Shown: in pieces, positions 12,006 to 20,037 of the stretch
How positions within the stretch are numbered: position 1 is the stretch's first letter
Layout: every line of letters begins with the position of its first letter
Virus record (IMG/VR): IMGVR_UViG_3300032220_002049
Location: 1-25,306 of that record
Strand: one strand, 5' to 3'
From: a virus
DNA: 25,306 nt
Notes under the pieces: generated by a model
Databases searched by the model: none
What the model was told of the DNA's origin: nothing
Seen by the model: only the letters and a program-made list of their open reading frames with translations
Translations under genes and position numbers: made by a program

Positions 12006-13403
12006 ATGAAAAAAACATATATTCTGGACACAAACGTATTACTCTCAGATGGTAATTCTTTGTTTGGTTTTGAAGAGCATGACTTGGTACTTCCACTTAT
12101 CGTACTGGAAGAACTTGATCGTCACAAAGATCGCCAAGATGAAGTGGGACGCAATGCTCGTGAAGTAGTGCGTAAATTAGCAGATCTAACAAAAATAGAA
12201 AAGGATTTTAAAGCCGGTATTCCTCTAGGAAAAAAACTTGGAATATTACGCATTCTTTCAATTGAAGATATCTGGACCAATGGAACACCTCTCGAAAAAT
12301 TGCCAGTTGAAATGCAAGAAAAGAAGAGCGGCGACAATACCATCGCTCAATTCTGCGTAAATTATGCAGCAAAATTTAAAGACCAAGTAATTGCACTTGT
12401 CACTCGTGATACTATATTACGACTAAAAGCACAGGCGCTAGGTGTTATTTGTGAAGATTATCGTAAATTCAATGTAGCAACAAGCGCAAGCACTCTTTAT
12501 TCCGGTGTCGCAACCATTGAAAGAGATGATGTGGTTGTAGCTGATTTTTACTCAAAAGAAGAATTCTTCCTACCACAAGAAGTTGAATCTGGATTGGTGC
12601 CTAATCAATTCGTTATCATGAAAAATGGCCAGCAGTCAGCCGTTGGCCGATTTAATGGAAAAGGTGAACCACTTAGCAAAATACAAAAACATCCCAGTAA
12701 ACTTATTCCAAGGAACAAAGAACAAGAATTTGCAACAGACCTTTTGTTCGATCCAGACATTAAATTAATCACACTTAGCGGAAAAGCCGGTACAGGAAAA
12801 ACATTGACCAGTATTAATGCTGGCCTAGAACAAATACTAAACCAAAAACGCTATAACTCTCTTGTGATTTGTAGACCCGTGATGCCTGTAGGTAAGGATG
12901 TTGGTTTTCTTCCTGGTACGCTAGACGAAAAACTAGAGCCATGGCTCGCTCCAATCAAGGATAATCTTAGATTTCTGCTTGGAACTAATAAACCACCTAC
13001 TGCCGCTGTCGGTGGGCGTAAAGGAAAAATGGAAGAAAAGGGCGGCAAAAATAAATTCGATGAACAAATTCTTCAAAGCTATTTTGAAGATGGCATCATT
13101 GAAGTGCAGGCACTAACATTTATTCGTGGTAGATCTATTGCAAATGCCTTTATCATTATCGATGAAGCACAAAACACTTCATTGCATGAAATAAAAACTA
13201 TCCTCACTCGTGTTGGCGAAAATACCAAAATTGTATTATGCGGGGATGTCGAGCAGATAGATAATACATACATCGATTCCGTTAGCAATGGTCTTTCAAT
13301 CGTAATAGAAAGATTCAAAAATGAAAAAATTGCCGCCCACGTAACGTTTACTAAAGGTGAACGGAGTTTACTAGCTACCCTCGCTTCTGAGATACTTCAG
13401 TGA
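12006..13403 (+). CDS. phoH: PhoH-family ATPase with N-terminal PIN domain
   Basis: This 465-residue protein is a PIN-PhoH (PhoH2-type) protein. The PIN nuclease-like domain (about 1-160) shows the acidic motifs YILDTNVLL (Asp8), IVLEELDRHK, the SGDNTIAQ segment and TRDTILRLKA. The PhoH ATPase domain (about 230-465) has Walker A GKAGTGKT (259-266), the family block CRPVMPVGKDVGFLPGTLDEK, Walker B FIIIDEAQN (382-390) and the arginine/sensor region VLCGDVEQID. PhoH2 proteins have been described as RNA helicase/RNase enzymes; in phages phoH is common and its role is not settled. A variable Lys/Gly-rich insert is seen at about 325-345. AAAGG precedes the ATG. It follows a strong terminator, so it starts a new transcription unit with the homing gene downstream. 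Confidence 0.92.
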   Translation: MKKTYILDTNVLLSDGNSLFGFEEHDLVLPLIVLEELDRHKDRQDEVGRNAREVVRKLADLTKIEKDFKAGIPLGKKLGILRILSIEDIWTNGTPLEKLPVEMQEKKSGDNTIAQFCVNYAAKFKDQVIALVTRDTILRLKAQALGVICEDYRKFNVATSASTLYSGVATIERDDVVVADFYSKEEFFLPQEVESGLVPNQFVIMKNGQQSAVGRFNGKGEPLSKIQKHPSKLIPRNKEQEFATDLLFDPDIKLITLSGKAGTGKTLTSINAGLEQILNQKRYNSLVICRPVMPVGKDVGFLPGTLDEKLEPWLAPIKDNLRFLLGTNKPPTAAVGGRKGKMEEKGGKNKFDEQILQSYFEDGIIEVQALTFIRGRSIANAFIIIDEAQNTSLHEIKTILTRVGENTKIVLCGDVEQIDNTYIDSVSNGLSIVIERFKNEKIAAHVTFTKGERSLLATLASEILQ

Positions 13404-13409
13404 AAGTTG

Positions 13410-13436
13410 CCTCTCTAGTATATACTATTAGAGAGG
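13410..13436 (+). promoter_or_regulatory. Hairpin that masks the ribosome site of the next gene
   Basis: CCTCTCTA(GTA) at 13410-13420 pairs with (TAT)TAGAGAGG at 13426-13436: 11 pairs including one G-T, with a five-base loop. The 3' arm contains the Shine-Dalgarno AGAGG of the homing endonuclease starting at 13446. There is no T-run after it, so it is not a terminator. It begins only six bases after the phoH stop, so any transcript reading through from phoH would carry the ribosome site in the closed form. Confidence 0.7.
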
Positions 13437-13445
13437 TGACGATTT

Positions 13446-14720
13446 ATGAAGTTTAAACATGAAGGCAATTTACTTAAGTCTGGTATCTACAAGATAACAA
13501 ATACAATAAATCAGCGCATATATATCGGTTCTACTAAACTTTTTAAAATAAGGCATAGTCAACACACTTATGCTCTTCGTAAACAAAGACACGGCAACAA
13601 GTTTCTTCAAGCCGACTTTAATAAATGTGGTGAAGACGCTTTTATATTTGAGCTTATTGAAATAACAGATGGAAAAACGAAAGAAGAGCGGCTTTTAATA
13701 GAGGAAAAATATCTTGAAAAATATTATGATTCTTGCAATACATGCTACAATTTTGTTACGAAAGCAACTTCATCAGAAGGTCATAGTTTTAAAAACCTAG
13801 AAGAAACAAAAAGAAAAATGTCAGAGTCGCAAAAACTCCGTTTTCAAAATAATCCAGAATTACGTAAGCAGCAATCTGAAAAATCAAAAATAAACTGGCA
13901 GCATCAAGAATATATTGAAAAAATGAGACCAGTTATCAAAAAATTTGCTGGTTGGAATAGGGGTATAAAGATGCCAGAAATTTCTGGCGAAAAACATCCT
14001 AATTATGGAAAGCATCACAGCGAAGAATCTAAAAACAAAATGAAAGAATCTTTAAAGGGTCGTATGCCTTGGAACAAGGGAGTTTATGGATATACCTCTG
14101 TTCCTTGTTCTGAAGAAAAGAAAGAGAAATTAAGAAAAGCTAACATTGGAAAAATTATTTCTGATGAAGCGAAAGAAAAAATATCTAGAAACCGCAAAGG
14201 TAAAAATGCCGGAAAGAATAGTGCTTCCGCAAAAGTTTATGAAGGGTTCCAGTTATTATCCCCTAATGGGACCATTTATACAAAAATTGAATGTTTAACC
14301 GATTTTGCAGATGAGCATGGATTGAATATGAAATGTCTATGGAAGCTTTTAAAAGGCTTAACACCAAGCACAAGGGGCTGGACATTGGCAAATACAATAA
14401 AAAAGCAACGTGACCCGGCAACTTTTCGCAAGGGAGAGAACCATCCCATGTATGGCAAGCACCACACAGAGGAAGCAAAAAATAATATAAGGCTTGCTAA
14501 AATAGGTAAAATGGAAGGCATGGAACATCCGAATGCAAAAGTTTATCGAGGTTTACGCCTTTTGAGTCCAGATGGGGCTATGATTACCGAGATAGATTGT
14601 TTAGCAGATTTTTGTCGTGAAAATGATTTGAAACCAACGAGCCTTTGTGCAGTTTTGAATGGTAGGCGGAAATCCACAAATGGCTGGAAATTAGTAAACG
14701 ATAATATCATAGCTTCTTAA
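13446..14720 (+). CDS. GIY-YIG homing endonuclease with two recognition modules
   Basis: This 424-residue protein starts with the GIY-YIG domain: SGIYKITN, RIYIGSTKLFKIRHSQH, RHGNKFLQADFNKCGED, Glu of LIEEKYLEKYY and Asn of CYNFV. A long basic linker follows, with several NUMOD3-like repeats (HPNYGKHHSEESKNKMKES, GKIISDEAKEKISRN, HPMYGKHHTEEAKNNI). Two KGW/RGW-type DNA-recognition modules come at about 270-318 (LTDFADEHGLNMKCLWKLLKG..RGW) and about 365-418 (LADFCRENDLKPTSLCAVLNG..NGW). Their sequence similarity suggests an internal duplication of the NUMOD3-plus-module unit. It is placed right after phoH, its probable target neighbourhood. Its ribosome site is held in a hairpin (13410-13436), a control also used by the T4 I-TevI gene. 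Confidence 0.9.
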   Translation: MKFKHEGNLLKSGIYKITNTINQRIYIGSTKLFKIRHSQHTYALRKQRHGNKFLQADFNKCGEDAFIFELIEITDGKTKEERLLIEEKYLEKYYDSCNTCYNFVTKATSSEGHSFKNLEETKRKMSESQKLRFQNNPELRKQQSEKSKINWQHQEYIEKMRPVIKKFAGWNRGIKMPEISGEKHPNYGKHHSEESKNKMKESLKGRMPWNKGVYGYTSVPCSEEKKEKLRKANIGKIISDEAKEKISRNRKGKNAGKNSASAKVYEGFQLLSPNGTIYTKIECLTDFADEHGLNMKCLWKLLKGLTPSTRGWTLANTIKKQRDPATFRKGENHPMYGKHHTEEAKNNIRLAKIGKMEGMEHPNAKVYRGLRLLSPDGAMITEIDCLADFCRENDLKPTSLCAVLNGRRKSTNGWKLVNDNIIAS

Positions 14721-14724
14721 AAGG

Positions 14725-15669
14725 TCACTTTATCAAAAATTTAACTAGCGCCTCAAACTCTTCAATTGACCCATTGCTCTTTAATGAATTGGCACGATAA
14801 GAGCAAAACATTAAATTATCTAGTTCATATCCTTTGTTATTATCAATGCGATCAATTGACAGAGAGTTGTTATTTCTTTTACTGCCTACAGTTATATCAA
14901 TTCCTAAAATTGGACATTTCAAAGGGATTCGATTACATAATATATCTTTTTCTGATTTAGATAAGGAATAATTTATACCTCTTGTTTTAGCGCTATGTTT
15001 GGCAAGATTAAGCAATCTTCTAGCCTTTTGTTTGTATAATTTATCGGTTGAGTGTTGAATTGGCTGAGTATTTGTTGTCTTTAAAAAAGACAATATTTTT
15101 TTAAATTCTTCTATGGTTCCATCTTTTTTTAAAGAGTTGGCTCTGTAGGATATTACCATAACGTTGTTTTTCACATAACCTTTAGAATTATCGATTCTAT
15201 CCAGCGAAGGGGATAGCCATCTATTTTTTCCTGTTAGGTCATATGGTGTTAACAACACTGGACAGCTTGATGTTAGGATAATATCTGATAGTTCTATATT
15301 AAAATCTCTTGAATGTTTTCTAGCTCTATTTTTTGCTTTGAGAAATAGCAAGTATTCTCTATTTTTGATATAGTATTCTTTTTTATATTTCGTAGTTTTT
15401 GCGGGATTTTCTTTATATCTTTTACGCTGATTATTTCTTATTGCTTCACGATTTTTAATTGCGTAATTTTTGTTATATTCTTTATAATATTTTTTATTTA
15501 TTTTTCTGTTTGTTGCGGCATTTGTTTTTTCTGCCGCAGAATTTTGCTTATAACGTTCTTTTCTTTTTGCTGAGAAACATTCTTTGCACCAAGAAGAAAA
15601 TCTATTTTTAGATTCATAGAAATAAAAACAAATTTCTGGCTTATCATTTGAGCAACTGTTACATTTCAT
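14725..15669 (-). CDS. Tandem HNH-like endonuclease with N-terminal zinc finger
   Basis: This 314-residue protein starts with a CxxC..CxxC finger (MKCNSCSNDK, WCKECF), continues with a very basic Lys/Asn/Tyr-rich region (about 30-110), and then has two homologous nuclease-like units. Unit one (about 106-197) has a Cys (SSCPVLL), SLDRIDNSKGY with Asp157/Asp160, then NNVMVISYRANSLKKDGTIE. Unit two (about 216-314) has Cys (LKCPILG), SIDRIDNNKGY with Asp273/Asp276, then DNLMFCSYRANSLKSNGSIE. The DRID..GY...N pattern is that of HNH enzymes common in phages. Two units in one chain could let a monomer cut both strands. It converges with the GIY-YIG gene with only four bases between their ends, so two selfish nuclease genes sit back to back. 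Confidence 0.75.
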   Translation of the reverse strand: MKCNSCSNDKPEICFYFYESKNRFSSWCKECFSAKRKERYKQNSAAEKTNAATNRKINKKYYKEYNKNYAIKNREAIRNNQRKRYKENPAKTTKYKKEYYIKNREYLLFLKAKNRARKHSRDFNIELSDIILTSSCPVLLTPYDLTGKNRWLSPSLDRIDNSKGYVKNNVMVISYRANSLKKDGTIEEFKKILSFLKTTNTQPIQHSTDKLYKQKARRLLNLAKHSAKTRGINYSLSKSEKDILCNRIPLKCPILGIDITVGSKRNNNSLSIDRIDNNKGYELDNLMFCSYRANSLKSNGSIEEFEALVKFLIK

Positions 15670-15765
15670 GATTGTGGTATAATTTAAAATAGCATTGTTC
15701 CATATTATGTAATATTTTAAAAATAAACACTATTATATTTGCCGCATATTTAAGCTACATGGATT

Positions 15766-16482
15766 ATGGCAGGATTTAACCCAAATAGAAAAAAGAAGAC
15801 TTATTCTTTTAACCGCTCTCAAGCGTCACAAATTGTATCTGCCAGTGTAAATGGCAAGATAGAGTATTTTGATGCGACGTTGGTTGCGGTTGATAGTCCG
15901 TTTTATATTCTGGACATTCCGAATAGCCAAGGCATACCTCCACCACCTCCACCACCTCCACCACTACCACCCGGCCAATATGACGAGGATGTAATTGATT
16001 TCACTTGGGAAGATACAAAAAGCGTGCCTCTTAATATTACTTTTTCTTCAGAGCCAATTGTTACATTGGAAGTTTTACCAGCTGGTGGATATGAGAACAT
16101 TGTTGCATTTTTAGGAAACGTATCGCAAGGAAATATAGTAGTCAATTTATCTGCTCCGCACAGTGGTAAAATTGTTTATAGAGCCATTTACTCATCAGTA
16201 TATCCAACTGCGGTCAGTAGAAGTGTTGTCAGTACTTCTTATTTTTACACTGCTTCTGCCGGTTATAATGATTTAATTAATCAAGACGAAATTCTGGCTA
16301 ATTATTCTCTATTGACAGCTAGCACTGCTCCAACGAATATATTTTTTACTACGAGAGACATAAATAACAATGGGGATGCCGATGTTGCAATTGTGGGAAC
16401 TGGCTCGTTTGGATTAACGAGTACAGCAGTAAGCTTTTCTGCACCAATTACAAATCGAGTATATTATTTAGCAGTCAAGTGA
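15766..16482 (+). CDS. Virion protein with polyproline hinge
   Basis: This 238-residue protein has a basic N-terminal segment (MAGFNPNRKKKTYSFNR), a small beta domain, a run of nine prolines plus LPP (58-69), and then a larger beta-rich domain (about 75-238) low in charge and rich in Ser, Thr and Val. The start lacks a good ribosome site. It opens the cluster of fibre genes running to 23726. The most likely role is a fibre-attachment or adhesin subunit in which the stiff polyproline arm separates anchor and tip. A baseplate or neck accessory protein is the alternative. No enzymatic motif is seen. Confidence 0.6.
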   Translation: MAGFNPNRKKKTYSFNRSQASQIVSASVNGKIEYFDATLVAVDSPFYILDIPNSQGIPPPPPPPPPLPPGQYDEDVIDFTWEDTKSVPLNITFSSEPIVTLEVLPAGGYENIVAFLGNVSQGNIVVNLSAPHSGKIVYRAIYSSVYPTAVSRSVVSTSYFYTASAGYNDLINQDEILANYSLLTASTAPTNIFFTTRDINNNGDADVAIVGTGSFGLTSTAVSFSAPITNRVYYLAVK

Positions 16483-16501
16483 TTGAAACCGGAGAATATA
16501 A

Positions 16502-18430
16502 ATGACATATGATTTTAGAGCACAGCAGGTAAGATTAAATCGGATCATCTCCTCCGGTTCCATTCCAATTTTAATTTATGCATCATCCAGTGCAACAGAT
16601 TTGCAAGGTGGAAAAACATTCCCAGATCCTGGTTCAGATGTATTTTTGTTTATTTCTGGCAGTTCTGCCGCAAAAACTGTTTTTGGTGGTGATGTCGTTA
16701 TTTCAGGAAGCTTAACCTCTTCTATTGTTTCGGCATCGCAAATAACAGGATCATTACAAAACATTACAACTGGTGTTCCATATCTTGTCGGCGGAACAAA
16801 CATAACTCTTGCTACAAGCAGCATTGGACAAATAACAATCACATCAACAGCTGGTTCAAGTGGTGGTGACGTTAGCGCTTCTTATGTTGTTTTATCGGCA
16901 ACCAGTTCTCTGGCCAATGAGCGCATTTTAACTGCTGGTAATGGTATACGCTTGACGGATGGTGGGGCAGGTAGCTCAATAACCATATCTGAAGTAATAT
17001 GGACTGAGCAAACAAGTATATTTGCATCAACGACTTCTTCAATAGGCATAAAAACGTCAATAGATCATACCGGCGTTGATTTATTCATATCAGGTAGTGA
17101 TACCACAGGCAACGGAGCCAATCTTGTTCTATATAACGATTTAAGTGGTTTTGGATTACCAAGACTAACCCTGAGCAGTTCCAGTGGCTCTCTTGGAGGC
17201 TTGGTAGGATATGATGATGATGTTAATGGTTTAGTCGATGGCATTAATATTGATGTCCCAAACGGCAGAAATTTTGGTGTTCGTATTGGTGGCAATACAA
17301 CGGCAGCAACAATAGATTCAGCAGGTAATTTAAACGTTCGTAGTGGGAGTACCAGCACAGGCTACTTCGATGTTTTCAATAGAATAGTAGGTATTGGTGT
17401 TACTCCACCTAGTTTAGCGGGAACATATACAGATGCAACTAGACTGGTTATCAAAGACACTGATAATACCGGTAATAAATATCAGCTATTTTTATCTAAT
17501 GAATACCCAGGCACAGATTTAAATTCTGGTATAGCTTTTGCTTTTGGCCCATCAAACATTTCTGGTGCCATCTATGCCAAGTCTGATACAACAGGTGATG
17601 ATCGCAAGGGGTTAAATGCTCTCATACCCGCTGGTAACAGCTTTAGCTGGCGTACTGCGGGCGCTCATTTAGGCGAAATGACAGATAGTGGCAACCTGAT
17701 TATATCAGGCTCTGTTAAGGCGTATGCGGGCTTCACGGGATCTTTGAGTGGGACCATTGGTGGATTGCCGTTTATTGTTGGCGGTCCAAACATCACGGCG
17801 AGCTATAACAATCTTGGGCAGTGGGCGATTACTGGTTCTGGCGGTGGTGGTGGTGGCTCAACCGTACCCGGTGGTCTTGACCAACAGGTCCAGTTTAATA
17901 GCGGTAGCACTTTTAGCGGCTCATCTAACTTAACATATAACTATACCACAAACACCCTCACTCTAACAGGATCATTAACTGCTTCTACAGTTGTTGCCGG
18001 TGGAGTAAACATAACACCAATAACAGCTAGTTTGGTTATTGGTGGAGATAACACAAATCGTGCCAGTGGATCTATCTCTGGATTGTTTGAATCAGGCTCA
18101 TTAATGACAGCTGGAACTATTGGTAAGTTCGATGTTGAAGTCCTTGCAATGGATTTTAATTTAGAAACTGGTGCAAGTTGGAAATATACGGCAACAGCAC
18201 TGTGGCCTAGTTCTGGGAACTTTAGTTTTCTTGCCGCAACAGAACTTGCTGCCGAATATGGCCCAACTGCTGGCAGTTACAATCCAGCGGCAGAATGGGA
18301 TGTAAACTTTAATAGCCTTGGGGAGATAGAGCTTACGGGATCTTCTCCTGCATTACCAACGGGCGGTACTAGTTTCTATGTTCAAGTAACCAAAAAAATG
18401 ATTGCAACTTATGGAACTATAATAGCATAG
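16502..18430 (+). CDS. Modular tail fibre protein A
   Basis: This 642-residue Ser/Gly/Thr/Ile-rich protein consists of beta-type repeats. The N-terminal anchor (about 1-75: YDFRAQQVRLNRIISSG..DVFLFISGS..VFGGDVVISG) is shared with the protein at 23004-23726. Residues about 85-120 (GVPYLVGGTNITLATS) and about 417-500 (GLPFIVGGPNITASYN, then GSGGGGGGSTVPGG, then VQFNSGSTFSGSSNLTYN) are copies of a module also found in the 18504 and 20038 genes. The C-terminal 110 residues (GSLMTAGTIGKFDVEVLA..EWDVNFNSLGEIELTGS..KKMIATYGT) match the C-terminus of the 18504 product. GGAG precedes the start. A trimeric fibre or baseplate-associated adhesin that binds the host surface is the likely role. Confidence 0.75.
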   Translation: MTYDFRAQQVRLNRIISSGSIPILIYASSSATDLQGGKTFPDPGSDVFLFISGSSAAKTVFGGDVVISGSLTSSIVSASQITGSLQNITTGVPYLVGGTNITLATSSIGQITITSTAGSSGGDVSASYVVLSATSSLANERILTAGNGIRLTDGGAGSSITISEVIWTEQTSIFASTTSSIGIKTSIDHTGVDLFISGSDTTGNGANLVLYNDLSGFGLPRLTLSSSSGSLGGLVGYDDDVNGLVDGINIDVPNGRNFGVRIGGNTTAATIDSAGNLNVRSGSTSTGYFDVFNRIVGIGVTPPSLAGTYTDATRLVIKDTDNTGNKYQLFLSNEYPGTDLNSGIAFAFGPSNISGAIYAKSDTTGDDRKGLNALIPAGNSFSWRTAGAHLGEMTDSGNLIISGSVKAYAGFTGSLSGTIGGLPFIVGGPNITASYNNLGQWAITGSGGGGGGSTVPGGLDQQVQFNSGSTFSGSSNLTYNYTTNTLTLTGSLTASTVVAGGVNITPITASLVIGGDNTNRASGSISGLFESGSLMTAGTIGKFDVEVLAMDFNLETGASWKYTATALWPSSGNFSFLAATELAAEYGPTAGSYNPAAEWDVNFNSLGEIELTGSSPALPTGGTSFYVQVTKKMIATYGTIIA

Positions 18431-18503
18431 ATTAATGTTGCATTAATATTTTATTATACATATTTATTATCAATCCAGGGATGGGTTAGGAGTAGATTAA
18501 GTC

Positions 18504-19925
18504 ATGACAATAAAACGCAAAACGCAACTGAACCTTAGTGGTTCGCACCGCAATGTAGATGCCGACATTGTTTGGGTTGGCAGTAATCTGTATGTTACAG
18601 GTTCTTCGGAATTCACTGGATCAGTTAACGTCGATGATGTGTTATCTGCTTCTGGCAACCTTTCCACCGCAGGAGCTTTGTTTGTTCAAGGAGCAACCCA
18701 GCTAACTGGTGCAGTTAACCTTGCAAGCACATTATCTGCTTCTGGTCAAATTTCCACAGCAGGAGCTTTGTTTGTTCAAGGAGCAACCCAGCTAACTGGT
18801 GCAGTTAACGTCCAAGGTGATATATCTTCTTCTCAGAACATTACTGCGGCTGGTGTTGTCTCTGGTAGCACAGGTAGATTTACTTATCTTTCTGGTGCCT
18901 TAAGTGCATCTTCAACAGGTTTACCGTTTATCGTTGCTGGCTCCAACATTACAGCAAACTGGAGCGATACAAACCTAAACTGGGAGATTACAGGTTCCGG
19001 CGGCGGTGGTTCTGTTGCTGGTAGCGATACCCAAGTTCAGTTTAATCAGAATGGTGCGTTTGCTGCTTCCTCTAGCATTACCCACACAAGCGGAACTCTT
19101 GGTGTTCATGCTATATCCGGCTCCCTAGCATCTTCTGGAACAGTATTCGGAGATATTGCATACGATGGTAATATTCTAAAAATCACCAGTAATGTTTTGG
19201 TTACTCAAAGCGTGATGATTTTCGACGGAGTAGATTCCGCATTGGATTTTGGAGGAGTGACTCTGGCAAATGGTGCTGTTCTGAACATGTTCAGCGGTAG
19301 CTTGAGTCAAGATCCGTCGTTTAAAATAGAACCATCCGGCACACCTGATCAAGTTCAACTAAGGAATGTAGGTAAAGCTGATTTTGTATCAGGGGCAGTG
19401 AACCTTACTTTTGGCTCGACACTCAATGTTCACTCTGCCAGCCAGTCGGGAACCGGGTTTGCTGTTATTCCTGATACAACTGCCGGAACAGTAAGACTTG
19501 ATATCAACGGTAGATTGTTCTCAAATGGAACAAATATTTCTGCCCTCACTGGCTCTTTAAGAACAGGCGGTGCATATGGGGAACCTGATTCCAACATAAT
19601 GAGCGGTTCTCTTCTTACCGCTGGAATGGTAAATGGATCTGTTGGTAAATTTAGAGTTGAGGTTATTGGCGCTGCTATCAACGGGGATCAATTTATCTCA
19701 GCGGATCTAATAGTTGCCGCCTCACAAAGCGCAGCTGGTGTCTATGGTACTTTCGGTGTCACCGAAGTAACTCTTGATGCAATCGGCACTAATGCACTAG
19801 GTTGGGATGTCAACATCAACACAAATGGCGACATTGCCGTGACAAGTTCTATTGTCGGAGTCGATTGGTATGCTCAAGTAAGCAAGAAGATGATTCTTTC
19901 TGGCTCGGGTATCGTTATTTACTAA
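18504..19925 (+). CDS. Modular tail fibre protein B
   Basis: This 473-residue fibre protein starts with MTIKRKTQLNLSGSHRNVDA, then has two near-identical 30-residue repeats (LSASGNLSTAGALFVQGATQ and LSASGQISTAGALFVQGATQ, each followed by LTGAVN), encoded by a 90-base tandem DNA repeat. The GLPFIVAGSNITANW - GSGGGGSVAGS - TQVQFNQNGAF module follows (about 138-195). The C-terminal part (about 365-473: GSLLTAGMVNGSVGKFRVEV..GWDVNINTNGDIAVTSS..KKMILSGSG) is paralogous to that of the 16502 product. AGGAG lies about 11 bases before the ATG. The shaft-plus-tip architecture with exchangeable modules is typical for receptor-binding fibres. Confidence 0.75.
   Translation: MTIKRKTQLNLSGSHRNVDADIVWVGSNLYVTGSSEFTGSVNVDDVLSASGNLSTAGALFVQGATQLTGAVNLASTLSASGQISTAGALFVQGATQLTGAVNVQGDISSSQNITAAGVVSGSTGRFTYLSGALSASSTGLPFIVAGSNITANWSDTNLNWEITGSGGGGSVAGSDTQVQFNQNGAFAASSSITHTSGTLGVHAISGSLASSGTVFGDIAYDGNILKITSNVLVTQSVMIFDGVDSALDFGGVTLANGAVLNMFSGSLSQDPSFKIEPSGTPDQVQLRNVGKADFVSGAVNLTFGSTLNVHSASQSGTGFAVIPDTTAGTVRLDINGRLFSNGTNISALTGSLRTGGAYGEPDSNIMSGSLLTAGMVNGSVGKFRVEVIGAAINGDQFISADLIVAASQSAAGVYGTFGVTEVTLDAIGTNALGWDVNINTNGDIAVTSSIVGVDWYAQVSKKMILSGSGIVIY
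18641..18820 (+). repeat. 90-base in-frame tandem repeat in fibre gene B
   Basis: Two consecutive 90-base units (18641-18730 and 18731-18820) encode 30-residue repeats. They include an exact 51-base match (18669-18719 with 18759-18809). A third, degenerate unit (SSSQNITAAG) follows. A protein-level relative appears in the 20038 gene (LSSSGNISTAGNLLVQGTTR). Near identity at the DNA level implies recent duplication or ongoing copy-number change of shaft length. Confidence 0.85.
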
Positions 19926-19995
19926 TCTATCCTAAAATGTTTGCCGTGGGAAAACTGCTGCGGCAAACAAATTATAAACTTACAATTATTTTTTT

Positions 19996-20008
19996 TCTTG
20001 ATAGTTAT
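19996..20008 (+). promoter_or_regulatory. TCTTGATAGTTAT motif shared with the endolysin leader
   Basis: The same 13 bases occur at 3262-3274, 24 bases upstream of the endolysin ATG, and here about 30 bases upstream of the large fibre gene. Both are short gaps before late-type genes, so a phage late promoter element is possible. Two occurrences are not enough to prove it. Confidence 0.25.
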
Positions 20009-20037
20009 ATTCAATTATAGCCTCTAGGGGGACTCCT

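Noticed and set aside
15937-15972. CCACCT repeat as a CRISPR-like or regulatory repeat
   Set aside because: It is in frame and encodes a polyproline hinge; there are no spacers or palindromes.
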